Shown piece after piece: positions 1 to 13,800 of a DNA stretch of 64,000 nt. A model generated the notes under the pieces. The model saw only the letters and a list, made by a program, of their open reading frames with translations, made no database searches and was not told the DNA's origin. This DNA is from Patagioenas fasciata (taxonomy: Eukaryota > Chordata > Aves > Columbiformes > Columbidae). The translations under genes and the position numbers were made by a program. The number at the start of each line of letters is the position of its first letter. Positions within the stretch are counted from its first letter, which is position 1. The stretch lies in the NCBI RefSeq assembly GCF_037038585.1, contig NC_092526.1, positions 7,573,501-7,637,500 on the forward strand, given 5' to 3'.

Positions 1-1587
1 CAAAAATAAAAGGCAAACTGAATTCTGTCCATTCTATCTTTTAAGATTTTTAAAAAGACTACACCTTAGCCATTTTCACTTCATTTTAGTCAACAACAAG
101 GGAAGAAGATAACTTGCGTTTCTGCTTGTATAACTCTGAGGGGTCTCCCTAGTTATAAGTGAGTTAGCTGTTGAACTAATTAATATTTTAACATTAAAAA
201 CTGTTTTCTGCATTTGCAAGAAAATGCAAAAGCAAAAACAGAGCTGCCCAACTTGGTTTAACATTTTCTTAAATTCTGCCTCTGTATGTTCAGCTTGGAT
301 TTCTCTCAGTTCAATACTTCTGTTCAAAGCTTCAGCAATGAAATTTACTGCTTGAATGTTATTTAACTTCTTAATTTAAACAGGTTAAAATATACTTAGG
401 CATCAATTCAAGTTCTTATAATTTTAGCTAAGTTTGAAATTGGATGTTTCCTCAGTAAATTGGTTCCACTAAGAATAAATAATTTTATTTGTATTTTTTA
501 TTAATCTACCTTTCACAAAGGGATTGGATGGAAAATTCTTGTTTTCCTGGCTGTTCTAGTTATCTATACAGTAACAGCAGTAGCTTGGAGTGCACTGACC
601 ACAGGGCCAGTGCTCTAACCATTGCCACCTCCTCCATATCCAGAAGCATGAATGTGCATGTGCACATACTTAAATACTCCAGGCAACTTCAACTTAGTAG
701 TTTTTTTGATCTGTTGCTACTGGAGAGCAAATAGAGACAGTGCCAGCAGCATGATGATGTCTGACAGATGGGTAGACCAGCTGCAACTCTTGTTCCGGTG
801 ACTTGTTTGTCTAACAACTTTGAAGAGTTCCTGTGCTGCTCGAAGGCTCCTGAAGGGCCACAGTGCTCTCTAGTTATCTTAAAAACAATTAGTGCCTTGG
901 ACCTGTGTATGGCTTTAAATTTATTGTAAGTAGTTCTTTTCTAACTAATTTTTTCATCTCATGCCTTGTTGATTTATTGCTTCTATTTTTTTGTTTTCTT
1001 CATATTTGTTTTTGGGAGAAAAGCTGGATAGGCAGCTTTGATCGGAATGTGTTTTTCAGGTGGTGATGTTCAGCCCAGACTGGACCTTTACAGCACCAGA
1101 TGCTTAGAGATCACCTCATTAGTCATCTCAGGCTGCTAATGAGGTGGCTTTTGTACACAGAGCAGCAGATAGCTTGCATGGTGACATTATTACTTCAGGT
1201 GTTCGGGTGCTGTTTACATAGTGTGCTCATAATGATCTGAGTCATGTGTGTAACTTGTTATTCAGAAAGTGAAATTGTCCCATGCGATACTCCAGGAAAG
1301 CTGCACAAGTGGAAGCGATGAAACCAGATAAATGAAGCTCCTTTTTTTAAATGCAACGTATGTCTTCTGAAAATGGTTGTGAAATGTGTGTGATTTATAA
1401 GTGTGAGATGCTAGAATGTTTTAAACACCAAGACCTGTTGTTATTAGCCTGACAGACCACTAATTAATCAATCCAAAAAGTATCATACATACCTTCTTAA
1501 AAAAGTTAGTTTGGTGTAATTCCTTTGCTATATTAATTTTCCTACAATGAAAATTTACTGAGAAAACTTCTGGATTTCCTCTTTCAG
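1..1587 (+). other. ZRANB3 intron, 3' part
   Basis: No coding exon was found before 1588; in particular no GLGKT Walker A exon is visible. The only repeat-like content is the possible tRNA-head SINE fragment near 568-629. Confidence 0.6.
568..629 (-). repeat. Possible old tRNA-head SINE (MIR-like) fragment
   Basis: The reverse complement contains a tRNA A-box-like stretch (CAATGGTTAGAGCACTGGCC) resembling the head of MIR/CORE-SINEs. It is short and diverged; the call rests on pattern recognition only. Confidence 0.3.
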
Positions 1588-1819
1588 GAGAATATCAACC
1601 AGCAAAGTAACCATTCTGGGGTATGGCCTGTTAACTTCTGATGCGCAGACTTTAGTAGACACTTTGTACAGGCAGAACTTTAAGGTAGTTGTGGTTGATG
1701 AATCGCACTATATGAAATCCAGAAACGCCACCCGCAGCAAGATTTTATTGCCAATTGTGCAGAAATCTCTTCGAGCGATTCTTCTTACTGGAACGCCTGC
1801 TCTAGGAAGACCTGAAGAG
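1588..1819 (+). CDS. ZRANB3: ZRANB3 exon: SNF2 motifs II and III
   Basis: First visible exon. Its first base completes a codon from an exon upstream of the window. It encodes [18 protein letters not shown] (DEAH-type Walker B box) and [12 protein letters not shown] (motif III). It is preceded by a pyrimidine-rich acceptor ending in CAG and followed by donor GTATTT. Confidence 0.95.
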
Positions 1820-4800
1820 GTATTTTCTGTATGGTGTTTTGGTTTATTTGGTTTTTAAGGATGGTATGAGTAATAAATGAACAAATTTGTAGTTTTCTTC
1901 AATGCGTACAGTTTACATGAATTATGGCATCAAACAGCGGACTGAAACCATGTCTTTTGGTTTGAATTGATTATATTGATGTTTTACAAACTTGTTTCAA
2001 GCTCATGCGCAGGTGACTTGAGACAGGGCTTCTCTTAAGAAATTAATTGCTCATGGAACAGACTGCCTGGGTGAAACAGAAAATGAAGAGCCCAAATAGA
2101 GAACTGTTTGTTTCTACTGGGTAGGGGAGTCCTTGGTAGACAAGAACTTGTATTACATCTGCTTCATCATCTGATATAGGAGGTTCTTTGTTCATTGCTC
2201 TTCTTTTGAATATTCCTAATGTTCACTTGTATTTCATAAGTGGAAAAAACATATCCTGTGGTTGTTGCAGTCTAGAAAGACAAGTTTGCCTTTGAAAGAA
2301 GTTCAGCATATGGAATTGGGGAGGAGCAAAGAGGAAACCAGAAACCACTTGGGTTTTATACTGAACCCAGGAAAACTGCCTGTATTTATTAAGTGTAGAA
2401 ATATATGGAATATAGGAGCTGATTTGTATCCAGGGAACTCATAAGGGTTATATAAATCATACTTTACTGTTCAGAGTTTGTTGTTGTGCAAATAGAAATT
2501 ATGCCAGAAAGATTATAGCTTGAGAAAGATGTCCACTGCATGAAAAAGGGCTTGGTGTATTTTGAGTGTTTGCTTAAAACAAATACTTATATCTATGGGT
2601 GTAGATAAATTTGAAACTTCCTGCACATATATCAAAGACGTTGCAACCAGCCCTGGAAGAACGGAAGTTAGAAAGTGTTATGCTTTTAAACAATGTGTTG
2701 ATACCAAGACCAGTAAGCAACATTGCTGTTGTCTCTGTGCTACCCCTCAGCAGTGTTTCTTGGATCTAGTAGCGATCTTTGAATCCAGAAAGCTTTGACA
2801 GTAAAGCAGCTTGTAAAGTAGCATTCTTTCTGGCTAGGTTGTCTAAACTGATATTTACTGTCTAAACTGTTACTCAACTGGGAAGAAAGGTGTGAAATTT
2901 CTGGTCTGAAAGGTCTGAAATTTCTGTTGACATTGTTAAGAAGCAGACTGTTCATGGAATACCTGCATGAAGCTTTGCAGAAGCCCATGTACCTGGCAAA
3001 TGACAGAAATTGTATTTTTAGGAAGAGCATCTTCTCATCTGTGTTTTCTTGTTCAGTATAAACCTTTTCCAAGTCGTCAGCACTGTGTTACAGTGTTCAG
3101 GGTGCTCTGTTCTTTGAGGGCTGCCCATAACTGTCCTGTTTCAAGACACGCATGCTCCTATGGAATGTCTTTTGTATGTGTACCAAGCTGTGTATTTTTT
3201 GTGCAACTATTGAATGTAAACTTAACACAATAACCGTGTCATAGTTATTTCTGAATAGTCTTACATTTGCAAGTGATTTTTCACTATCACTTTTTATTTA
3301 TACAGCTTTTCATGCAGATTGAGGCACTGTTTCCAAGAAGGTTTGGCACTTGGAATGAATATGCCAAAAAATACTGCAATGCTCGTGTCAGGTATTACTG
3401 TACTTGCTTGTTTATTTTCCTGTGAGTGTCTTTGGTTTTCTTGTCACGTGAAGTGAGAGAATCAGCAAGTAGTACCTCTGCTGTATCATGCTATCTTGCT
3501 TGGAAACCCAGGGTCAGATACCATGTTCTCCATCAAAAATGATTGGGAAAAGGATTAAATTGACAGAAGACTTTATTTCAGATGTTAATAGCTTCCAGTT
3601 TTGTCCACAAATAAAGTTTAATGGCCAGCATTCTGCTAAGTAAAATTTATATCTCTCTTTATTACGGGATCCAGTCTTTATCTCACCATGCCTGGGTGGA
3701 AAAAAAGTCCAATACTTGTCTCTGTATTTTACAGATTGACTAAGTGAAAGTAAATGTATAAGGCTCCCAAAAGCAGAGTAGTGTGTTTGTAATTTTATTG
3801 AGGGGTCAGATATAGGTGTTGTAATTTCTTGTCCACCACCTTGCCTCCAATTTGCTGGGTAACACTGATCATTACACGTTTTTTAACACGTGTGCCTAAT
3901 TAATTGTAACCCATTTTTATCCTTTGTATGTTTCATGAATTTTCAGGTTTCATATGCTTTAATTTATTAACTCAAGGAGGATTCATTTCCCTCTGACTTG
4001 CTTCCCTCAGCTTTAGCTTAATTATTGGTTTCTCTAGGGGATAGAAGCAGCTCTGGTTTAAAATGCTTAGTTTTACCCATCTGAATCTATATTCCAATCT
4101 GGAATGAAAGAAGTTGTGAGAAGGGAAGAACCTTTAAAAATTTCTTAGATAAAAAAATTCTTATCTTCATCTTTGCATATGTTCAAAATAATAGGTTTTG
4201 TCAGCTAAATTGCCTCGCATTTAAATTTAATTTTTTACAGTAGTAATTACGTGGTTTCATTTTCATATAACTTCTTTTTCTCCCTCCATCATTCTATCAG
4301 CATTTTATCAGCATTTAACTTCAAATGACATGGAAGAGTGCTGTCTAATTTTCAGACAGAGAAATGCTATTTTTTCCATGGTGTTTTGACTGAATGCATC
4401 TGTAATTTTCACACCACAAGTGCGCGTGGGTACAGCATGGTTAGCTACTCAATCATAGATGATTATCTTATTTTTGGAACACCATAAATGTAACAAAAAT
4501 CAAGTTCAGCATTTGGCAAGCTCTCAATAAATAACTTTGTCTTCGTGACTTGACTGAAACAAAACATCCTGTGGTAATAAACTTGACAGGATTGTTTTAT
4601 GCAGTGAAAATGTTGTGGGTTTTTGTACTTAGGTGTTCACAGACACCTGTTTCCAAAGAGTTTCTGTGAGGTCTAGCCTATCATTTCTTTTGTATCCCAA
4701 ATGCTGAAGCTAGAGGGAGCAAACCTTTTTAAGGACAGCCGTATAGAGACTGCAGCACTTCCTTAAAAACAACGAAACAAAGAAAGAACGAGGAGGACTA

Positions 4801-7800
4801 AGTTAATAAATTCTTTCTCTTTTTATCCTTAAACCTACTTCCTCTATGTAACCTTGCTCATTAACTAGTATTACATTTAAAGATGCTACCTTAAGCTAGA
4901 AATCCTGTCTCTGACTGTAACTAGGAAGGAATTCTGAGGGAGGGAAACAAAGGAATATTAAAGGTGATATTTGCAGCTTTCATATAGCTTCCTTCTCACT
5001 CATTCCCCTCTATAACATAATAAAGAGCGTTCTCATGGTGGTATATTCTTCCCATTAGTCCACTGAAACGAGTTATAAAATTATACCTTAAACTTCTGCT
5101 TCCTGTAGAAAGGGAAGTGTAGTTGGGGTGATACAGAGGACTGTGTGTGTCTGATGCGTAGTAATGTCTGCAGGCAGCAATTCTGACTTTAGAGCTGGAA
5201 AGAATCAGACAGAAAACAATTATCTCTCTGGTATAAACAGGGACACCAAGTGTTGTTATCCAGCACACCTTCATATCTAATAGTCTGTTTTAAAATTAAG
5301 TACTGAAGGTTTCTGTTGAATTTGGAAGAGCTAGCTTTTTACCTTCAGTATTGATTTTTCATTTTCAGGTTTTTTGGTAAAAGAACTCAATGGGATTGCA
5401 GAGGAGCCTCAAATTTAGAACAACTACATCAACTGTTAAGTGAAATAATGATCAGAAGACTGAAGAATGACGTCCTAACTCAGTTGCCTCCCAAAGTTCG
5501 GCAACGTATTCCATTTGACCTCCCACAAGCTGCAGCTAAGGTAAATTTTCCACTTTGACTAAAAACACATTTGTTAGTATGTAATCTGTGTATTCATGTG
5601 TATTCTATGTAGCTACACAGAAAGTGTGAATGTATAACATAGCTTCTCTGTTATTTATAAAATATAACATTAAGAACATGAGCATAGCATTTTTTTGCAT
5701 CAGATAATGATAACATTTGCTCTAATTTTAGTATGATCTTATTCCTTCTGTCTTCCTTTTCCTTATACTTTGAATCTTACAGTTACTTTTAGCCAAACTT
5801 GATAGAATTCTCAAAAGTACTCTGTTCTTAAATGTTTCATGCTTGAAATGTCCATGTTGAGGTAGGACATGCTTTGTACTAGATATCTAACCACTGATCT
5901 CTTCTGCCAATTAGAATTTGAATACCACTTTTGCAGAGTGGGAGAAATTAATGAGAAATCTGAGTTCAGATGCCACTGAAAGCCACTTTTCTCAAGTCAT
6001 GAATCTAATCACACGCATGTATAAAGAAACAGCAATTGCCAAGGTAAGCGTGGAAGTCTTTACTTAATGTATTTCAAATACCCAGCGATTTTTTAACTTA
6101 ATACAATTAGTTGTATTGGCCTGGACACTAGATGAGGTTGATTTGGTTTATAATCATGATGTGGAGAAACATTCTCTTTGTGCCCTGTATGTTAATGGAA
6201 CAAGTTGAACCCCGTTATCATGACTAAGTCTTAAAGCTGTTAGGTGGGTGCTGCAGGGCCATGCGTGTGTGTTGGCAGCTGCTGCAGCTCACCCAGGATG
6301 GTGCTGACGCAGCCCCTATGCTGCTTCTCCCCATGGATAAACATGGAGGAACAATCCCTTTTACAGAATCACGGAATCACAGATTCACAGAAAGTCAGGG
6401 ATTGGAAGGGACCTCGAAAACTCATCCAGTCCAATCCCCCACTGGAGCAGGAACACCCAGATGAGGTTACACAGGAAGGCGTCCAGGCAGGTTTTGAATG
6501 TTTCCAGAGTAGGAGACTCCACAACTCCCTGGGCAGCCTGGTCCAGGCTCTGGCACCCCCACCAAGAAGAAGTTTCTTCTCAAATTTAAGTTGAACCTCT
6601 TGTGTTCCAGTTTGTACCCATCACCCCTTGCCCTATCATTGATTGTCACCAAGAAGAGCCTGGCTCCATCCTCCTGACACTCACCCTTTATCTATCTGTA
6701 AACATTAATGAGGTCACCCCTCAGTCTCCTCTCCTCCAAGCTAAAGAGCCCCAGCTCCCTCAGCCTTTCCTCACATGGGAGATGCTCCACTCCCTTCAGC
6801 ATCTTGGTTGTTCTGCGCTGGACCCTCTCCAGCAGTTCCCTGTCCTTCTGGAACTGAGGGGCCCAGAACTGGACACAATATTCCAGATGTGGTCTCACCA
6901 GGGCAGAGTGGAAGGAGAACCTCTCTCTACCTACTGACCACCCCCCTTCTAATCCACCCCAGGATGCCATTGGCCTTTCTGGCAACAAAGGCACAGTGCT
7001 GGCTCATGGTCATCCTGCTGTCCACCAGGACCCCCAGGTCCCTTTCCCCTACACTGCTTTCTAATTTTAGCTGGTCCAAAATGGAACCCCATGTTATGTG
7101 TTTTATTCCATAGTACTGTAGCTTAAGATGGGAGGAAAAACAATCACCAAAATCCTTTGCACGCCTGCTTTTTACCTTGCTGTCAGGCTTCATTATGCTA
7201 ACCTATTTTTTAGGAAAGGATAGAAAAAAAACAAGCTCTGCAGGCTGCTGGAGCAGCAAGAGTTGAGAATGTGACCAACTGCTACACATTTTTTCTTCTT
7301 GCCTTAAAAATATCACTGTGGTTCTGTTGCTATTTTTTTTCCCCACTTTTCTAGTTTCTCCCCTCTAGGGGAAGATAGAAAAAAAAGAAATCTGAGAACT
7401 GCTGCAGAGAGTATTGCATTAACCATTGATCAGTGATAAATTTTATTATTAGCTGTCATCATGACTTTAATAGTTTTTGTAAAATATGGTGAAAATTATA
7501 TTTGACACAAAAGAATTCTATGAATGTTTAAATAGAGCAATATTTATGATTAGGGTATTGTGAAAGTATCGAAATTATTCCTTCCATTTTGATACACAGC
7601 CTTGTGTGGGTGTGGATACAAAAGTTCTGATTAAACAATACCTTTTCTGTTTGAAATATGTTTTTAAAATATGGCTTAAAACATCAGATAATGATGTTGT
7701 AACTAAAAGCAGTTTTAAATACATCTGAATCTGGAAGAAGTGCTGTGTATGTGATCTTTTGAGGATTTGTTTTTTTCTCTGAAGGAATGAGATGGGTTTC

Positions 7801-10800
7801 TCAAAGACATAAAGTTGTGGTATTTTTAAAATAAAATTAATTTGATAATTATATGTTAATATTTAACGATGTTATTGTTTGATAAAGTCTTGAATAGAAA
7901 TTTACCTTTTTCTATTACAAGAAATTGAAAGACATTAAAAACTGTCTCTTTGAACATTTTGTATGTCCAACTAATGAAAACCTGCTCTCTTACTCCAGGC
8001 AGGAGCAGTAAAGGACTATATCAAAATGATGCTTCAAAATGACAAACTGAAGTTTCTGGTTTTTGCCCATCACTTAAGCATGCTGCAAGCCTGTACAGAG
8101 GCTGTTATAGAAAATAAGGTAATGATTTAACAAATGTGCACACAAATTTAATGTCAGACTTAACAAATACATGTGAGCTGTGTTTGAATTCAGTAGAATT
8201 AACTGTGTGTACAGGAATTTAAGCACATACAGATCAGTGCCACTGGATTAAAAAGGATTGTGTGGTTTTGAAGAACTGTTTTGTATTTAAAGGTAGTGTA
8301 AACACTAGTATCGAGTATGATACTTTATTATTATTGAATCAGTGTTGTGGGCACTTGTTTCCCAAGTTTTTCTTCCAGTGTTCTTCTGTCTACTTTTTTT
8401 CTTTTAACAGAACACCATCATCTCTTCTGAATGTTTAATTCAAAGCAGTAAAAATGTTTGCAAACAACCTTCATAGTATTTTGATCATGGACTCTCAACC
8501 ATTGCTAAGGAGTGGTGGTTGATTTTGCAGCTTTATATTGTTGTGCAAATGCTTGCAATTTTAATAAATCATGCCAGGGAAATTACAGATTGTTCTGCAA
8601 GTATTCAGTTTTAAGATCCCATGTTCATTCTGTCTTCTCCATTTGCAAACAGGCCATACCAAATCTGCACTTCTCTAGATAGAGGCATAATTGTACATCA
8701 AAGCGCAAAAGAGTGCTGATGCATCCCCGCCCCCATGGCAGGAATGGAACACGAATTTTCATATTTTCACTGGAGGACAGAAGATGATTGGGTCCAGAAA
8801 TGGACACTGTTAATGTCGTTTTGTCTCTATTGTAATGTTACAGGTTCGCTACATACGAATAGATGGAAGCGTTCCTTCTGCAGAAAGAATACATCTTGTT
8901 AATCAGTTCCAGAAGGATCCTGATACCCGGGTTGCTATTTTGAGTATTCAGGCAGCTGGTCAGGTAGGACAAAAAAAGAAAATACGTGAAATAAGAAACT
9001 TGAAGAATCGTAAGGACTGAAGTCATTGGAGACTGAAGTGATTTACCCAAGGTGGTTTTTCTTCACACAAAATGACTTTTCTAGGCTCATGTGTTCCTTT
9101 TTTTTGGCACTAATTCTTAACCCTTGTAAGCCTCTATTGAAATCACTTGAGCTGAAATTAAGGTAAGCAGCAGCATCTTATTCTTGAATAATTAGTGAAA
9201 ACTCAGTTTCTCTGAAAGTACCAGATTAATAAATGTACTTTCCATAATGGAAAAACAGTATGCAGTCTTTGCACAATATTGAAGTATTTTTTGAATCTTG
9301 CTTACATGTATCTGAGGCCCAAGGAAGAAATCAGTGTAAGAGGCCCATCTGCTGTCGAGGTAGTCCAGCTTATTTCCATATAAAAATGTTCTGTACAACC
9401 GTTGTTTTACTTCAGATATTCCGTTCTTTGTGTGTGGAATCTTTTTTCTAAAACACGTCTACTTCTTTTCTTTAGGGTTTAACTTTCACTGCTGCTACTC
9501 ACGTTGTGTTTGCTGAATTATATTGGGATCCAGGCCACATTAAGCAGGCAGAAGACAGAGCACACCGAATTGGGCAGTGCAGCTCTGTGAACGTTCACTT
9601 CCTCATCGCCAAAGGAACGATGGACACGCTCATGTGGGCAATGCTGAATCGCAAGGTGTGCGTGGAACAGAAATTAATAATCAAGAACTCACTAGGGTTA
9701 AGGTAGCACTTAAGTGCATGTGCCCAATAACATTCTTGCTCATCTGGTACACTCTCCTATACGACAAACTGGTACACCTAGGACTGCTAATCATTAAAGT
9801 GTCCATGTCTGTTCTGAATTAGTTTTTTCTAGTTTTTTGCTCCCTGTTGATCCAAAGATAACTAAGGTAACTCTTTTCCAAGATAAATGGGATGGTTCAC
9901 ATCTACAGGACATTGTTGCTTTATCGTCCTTCTAGCTTTTCTTTTCTCTGATTGTTCAATTTGCCACTTTAACATTTTTTGCACAATAATAACAGCTGGA
10001 GTTGGTTGGTTTTCTGGGGGTTTTGCTTGATGTGTTTGTTTTGGGGAGGGGGTTGAATCTTTGGGTTTTTTCGGTTTTTGTTTTTTAGCTGGATGAGTCT
10101 TGTGTCTCACTAAACTTCATTTCTGAGAGGCAGAAGCATTCTCAAATAATTCTTCTTCATCAGACCCAAGATTACAGTAATCTTGTCGTTTGGTGCCATT
10201 TTTCTCAAGTATTATCCAGTACTTGTTAGGAGGAGTAATTCCATCCTGCTTTCTCTCCTTGGAAGATCTTGAAGAGTTCACAGGACTAATTTGGCTGTTT
10301 TGCTTTTGTGACCTTTTGCAGCCTTTGATACCATTCATTAGTGTCTTCTTTCCATAACTGAGGTGTATTTGTATTCTGTCAGCTCTTGTTTTTTGACATT
10401 TCCAGAAGTGTCAACATTGAAAGAACTGCCTTTTAAACTCTAGTTGTCAGAATTATTTGAGATTGCGGTTACATGGGGTTTCTTCTGATGCAAACACTAG
10501 CTTGTGGTTGTTTCTGCATTTGACTCCCCCTGTGTTGAGCTCGTGCCAACAGATTGTGTCCGTATAGTTAGTGGAGAAACTGATAGCCATTTTTTAGTCA
10601 ATATATTCTTCTCTTGCTGAAAAGTAATCACAACTTAAAGAATCTAGGTATTGCAACTGTATTTGACGTTCAGTTGGGGAATAAAGCTCTATATTCTAAT
10701 TCCTGTAGGTGCCTCCAGATAAATCTCAGTCTCTTTAAACATGGCACAGATGGGTCTCAGTAAATCACCAGCTATTTACCATACAAAAGTTCTGTCACGG

Positions 10801-13800
10801 AACTGCTTCTTTTAATTAATACTACCTTTATTTGTTCCCATGTGCCAGGAAAAATGTGTAAACACTGTAGGAGATGTATACAATGGAGATATTCTCTTTT
10901 AACTTCAGTAAATACTGACATGTTGTATAGACCTTTTCAAAAGTCGCAGTGTGTTAAATATACTACTAATGGGTATTCTTGCAGAAATAGCTGCTGGAAG
11001 AGGAATAGTTTTAATCACTTAAGTTATTTTGAATTACTACAGAGTTTCTTACTTCGCAAATGCTGAATTAAGTTTGCAAGGGAAAGAAATTGAGTGAATA
11101 CAGGTAAAGAAATTTGTTCCAACTTGTGAATTCCTTGGAAATGTTATGCAAGTCTTCTTTGTGCAGGCCAAAGTTACAGGCAGCACCTTGAATGGCAAGA
11201 AGGAGAAAATGCAGGCTGAAGAAGGTGATAAGGAGAAATGGGATTTTTTGAGTTTTGCTGAGACCTGGACCCCAAATGAAAGTCTAGAAGATCCCAAAAA
11301 TGAACTTTTATTTACACAAGTAAGACTTGAAACTTATGTTCTTCTGTTTTCTTTCATTTAAAAAAATTATAACCATTGTTCACTTAAGCTTTCCATGCAC
11401 TGTAGACTTTATTAAGGGAGAAACACTAGATAAGTGGGAAAAAGTAGTGTAAATTCCATTTTAAAAATTAGGTGAAGTTGGGGAAGGTGCTCTGCTGGGT
11501 ATAAATGTCATCTGCAAGCTTCTGATGGGTCATTGTGTAATGTTTAGGTGACTGACCCACCCTCGGAGTCAGATAAAACCAAGTAATTTCTTGTTTAAAT
11601 TACAGCTTTATTAGCTGTCCTGAATGTAGTTGGCTATTGTTTTAGAAACAATGTTTTAAAACCTTTTTTTTCTGTAATAGGCAGCATCACAAAAGGCACG
11701 TAGCATAGCAGTTGTGTATATTTGTTTTCTGGTAGTGCTATTTCAGAATTTTCATGAGAGTATTGAAAATACTTTTTACAAAACAGAAGAGGAATGTTGA
11801 ATTGTTCTTTCTGCTAGCTGTTTGTTCTTAAAGAAGATAGCTTTTGTTTCTATCTCTAAACTAAAAACAGCTTCTTTATGTCATTTTAACAGCTTCTGAT
11901 GCAATAATTGTAAGTCAAGTTTACTTATTTCTTTCCTAGTTTGAAAAGGAAAGACAGAACGACATACGGTCTTTCTTTTCCCCAAAATCCTCCACTGAGA
12001 AGAAACGCAAAATATTTTCTGATAATGAATATTTACATAATGCTTCAGAATCTTCCGAAGTCACAAAAGAGGAGGATGCAGAGAAGAGCAATGAAAACCT
12101 GGATTCCACAAGAATAATTGATGTGGATGCAATTTGTATTGAAAGTACATGTGAACGTGAAGCTAAAAGAGCAAAAAGAACAAGTGGATCTACTCCAGTC
12201 AACTCCAGTAAGAAAAAGAAAATATCTTTGACTGGAGAAAAGCTCTCTTTGTTTTCAGAAAAAAACAATGAAGTCTTTCCTTGTGGCTTAAATACCTCAA
12301 GCAAAAGTACAGCATTAAATGAAGTTTGGCACTGTGGTGCTTGCACTTATAATAATAATGAATTGCTCCCTTACTGTGAAATGTGCAATTGTCCTCGAAG
12401 CAGTAATGGTAAGTAATGTGTGCTGCAGAGAAAAATAGGCATTTTTTTGTTTCAGTTGTGATTAGTTTCAGAAAATACAGTATTTTTAAATGTATGAATA
12501 TACACAAATCCAGGCAAACTATGAAGAATGGTGTGTTTACATGAATAGATACCTCTTTAAGTGATCCTCCTTAATTTTGCTTTCCCAAAGGATCTTTTAC
12601 ATTATCCTAATTTGAAACAAATGGAAAATTCAGGTAAGTGTTACCAGGATAGAAATTCAGTGAGGAAGAATATATGCTCAGTTTTCTTCGCAGCAAATGT
12701 AACTTTCCTTTGCTTTGAGGTTCACAGTTATTCTGAATCCAATTAAATGGCAAACTTTTTCTCTACCTGTCAGAACTGAATTCTATGGTATAAACGTTTT
12801 ATATTGTATATTGGTATTGTATCTTTTTTGTGAGAGACATGACCTAGAAAATATGGCATTTCTTGCTCCAACAGGTTGGTGTAGATGTATTTTATTTAGT
12901 CTCTGGAAACTTAATAAAACATTTTTATGAATCTGTCCCCATATTCGCTATTTCAATTGCAAAGGAATGAGTAAGGTTATTTTTCTCTCTCTCTTTTATT
13001 TTATTGAAGTCTCTGTGCTTGTTTAAGTAAGGACAACTTCTGAATTTCACAGGTATAGATCAAAGCCTGGAAAACTACTTTGTGTGTTTACAGTATACAG
13101 TAACTGTGTATATAATATAGAATTGCTAACTGCATTATTTATTGCTTATATTTTGACATTAAGCTTCATGGATAAAATTGCATAAAAGTTTGTTCCATGT
13201 GTTTTTTCTGCTAATTTTAAAAGTAGCTCTAGCTTCCTAAGTGGTTGCACCATTAGGGAATAAAATGCAATATCTTTGTATTTCAAAGATGTGCTGTCTC
13301 CAGATGTGCATTGATTAGGTTCCTATTCGTACAGGTAGCATAAATAATTGCTTTTCTTGTTTCTTCATCTGTAGGTGAGAGAAATGGGGAAACTCCCACT
13401 CACCAGACTGAGGAAGATGATTTGTCAAAGGACTCCAGAAGAAATGAAGAGGGAGCAGTGTGCAATGCTGAAGATCGGGAAGAAGGTTTGGGGGAACCAG
13501 TGACCCAGCAATTTGTGGAAATCAGCAAAGAGGGAACTGTTGAAAATGAAAACATTGAAAAAAAGCATGGAGAAGGTAAAGTGGGGCTCCTATGAAAGAA
13601 AGATTCTGTGCCATTGTGGAAACCGTGTTAAATGCCTCTGGCATGAAAAATAGCTTTTAAATAAAAACCTATACGTTTGGAAGATGGGCAGAAGTTCACA
13701 CACTAGCACATGACTTTTTCATTTTAGCCTGGGATGTTTATTGAATTTTGATGATTGATAAACCCAGCCTTTCCTTATGATTCCTGAAGCAATACCTTGT

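Noticed and set aside
6244-7113. Several + strand frames of 60-116 codons
   Set aside because: They are the antisense of the CR1 reverse-transcriptase fragment.
12199-12507. Long - strand frames opposite ZRANB3 exon 11940-12408
   Set aside because: Shadows of the coding exon on the other strand; the + frame carries the PIP box and NZF cysteines.
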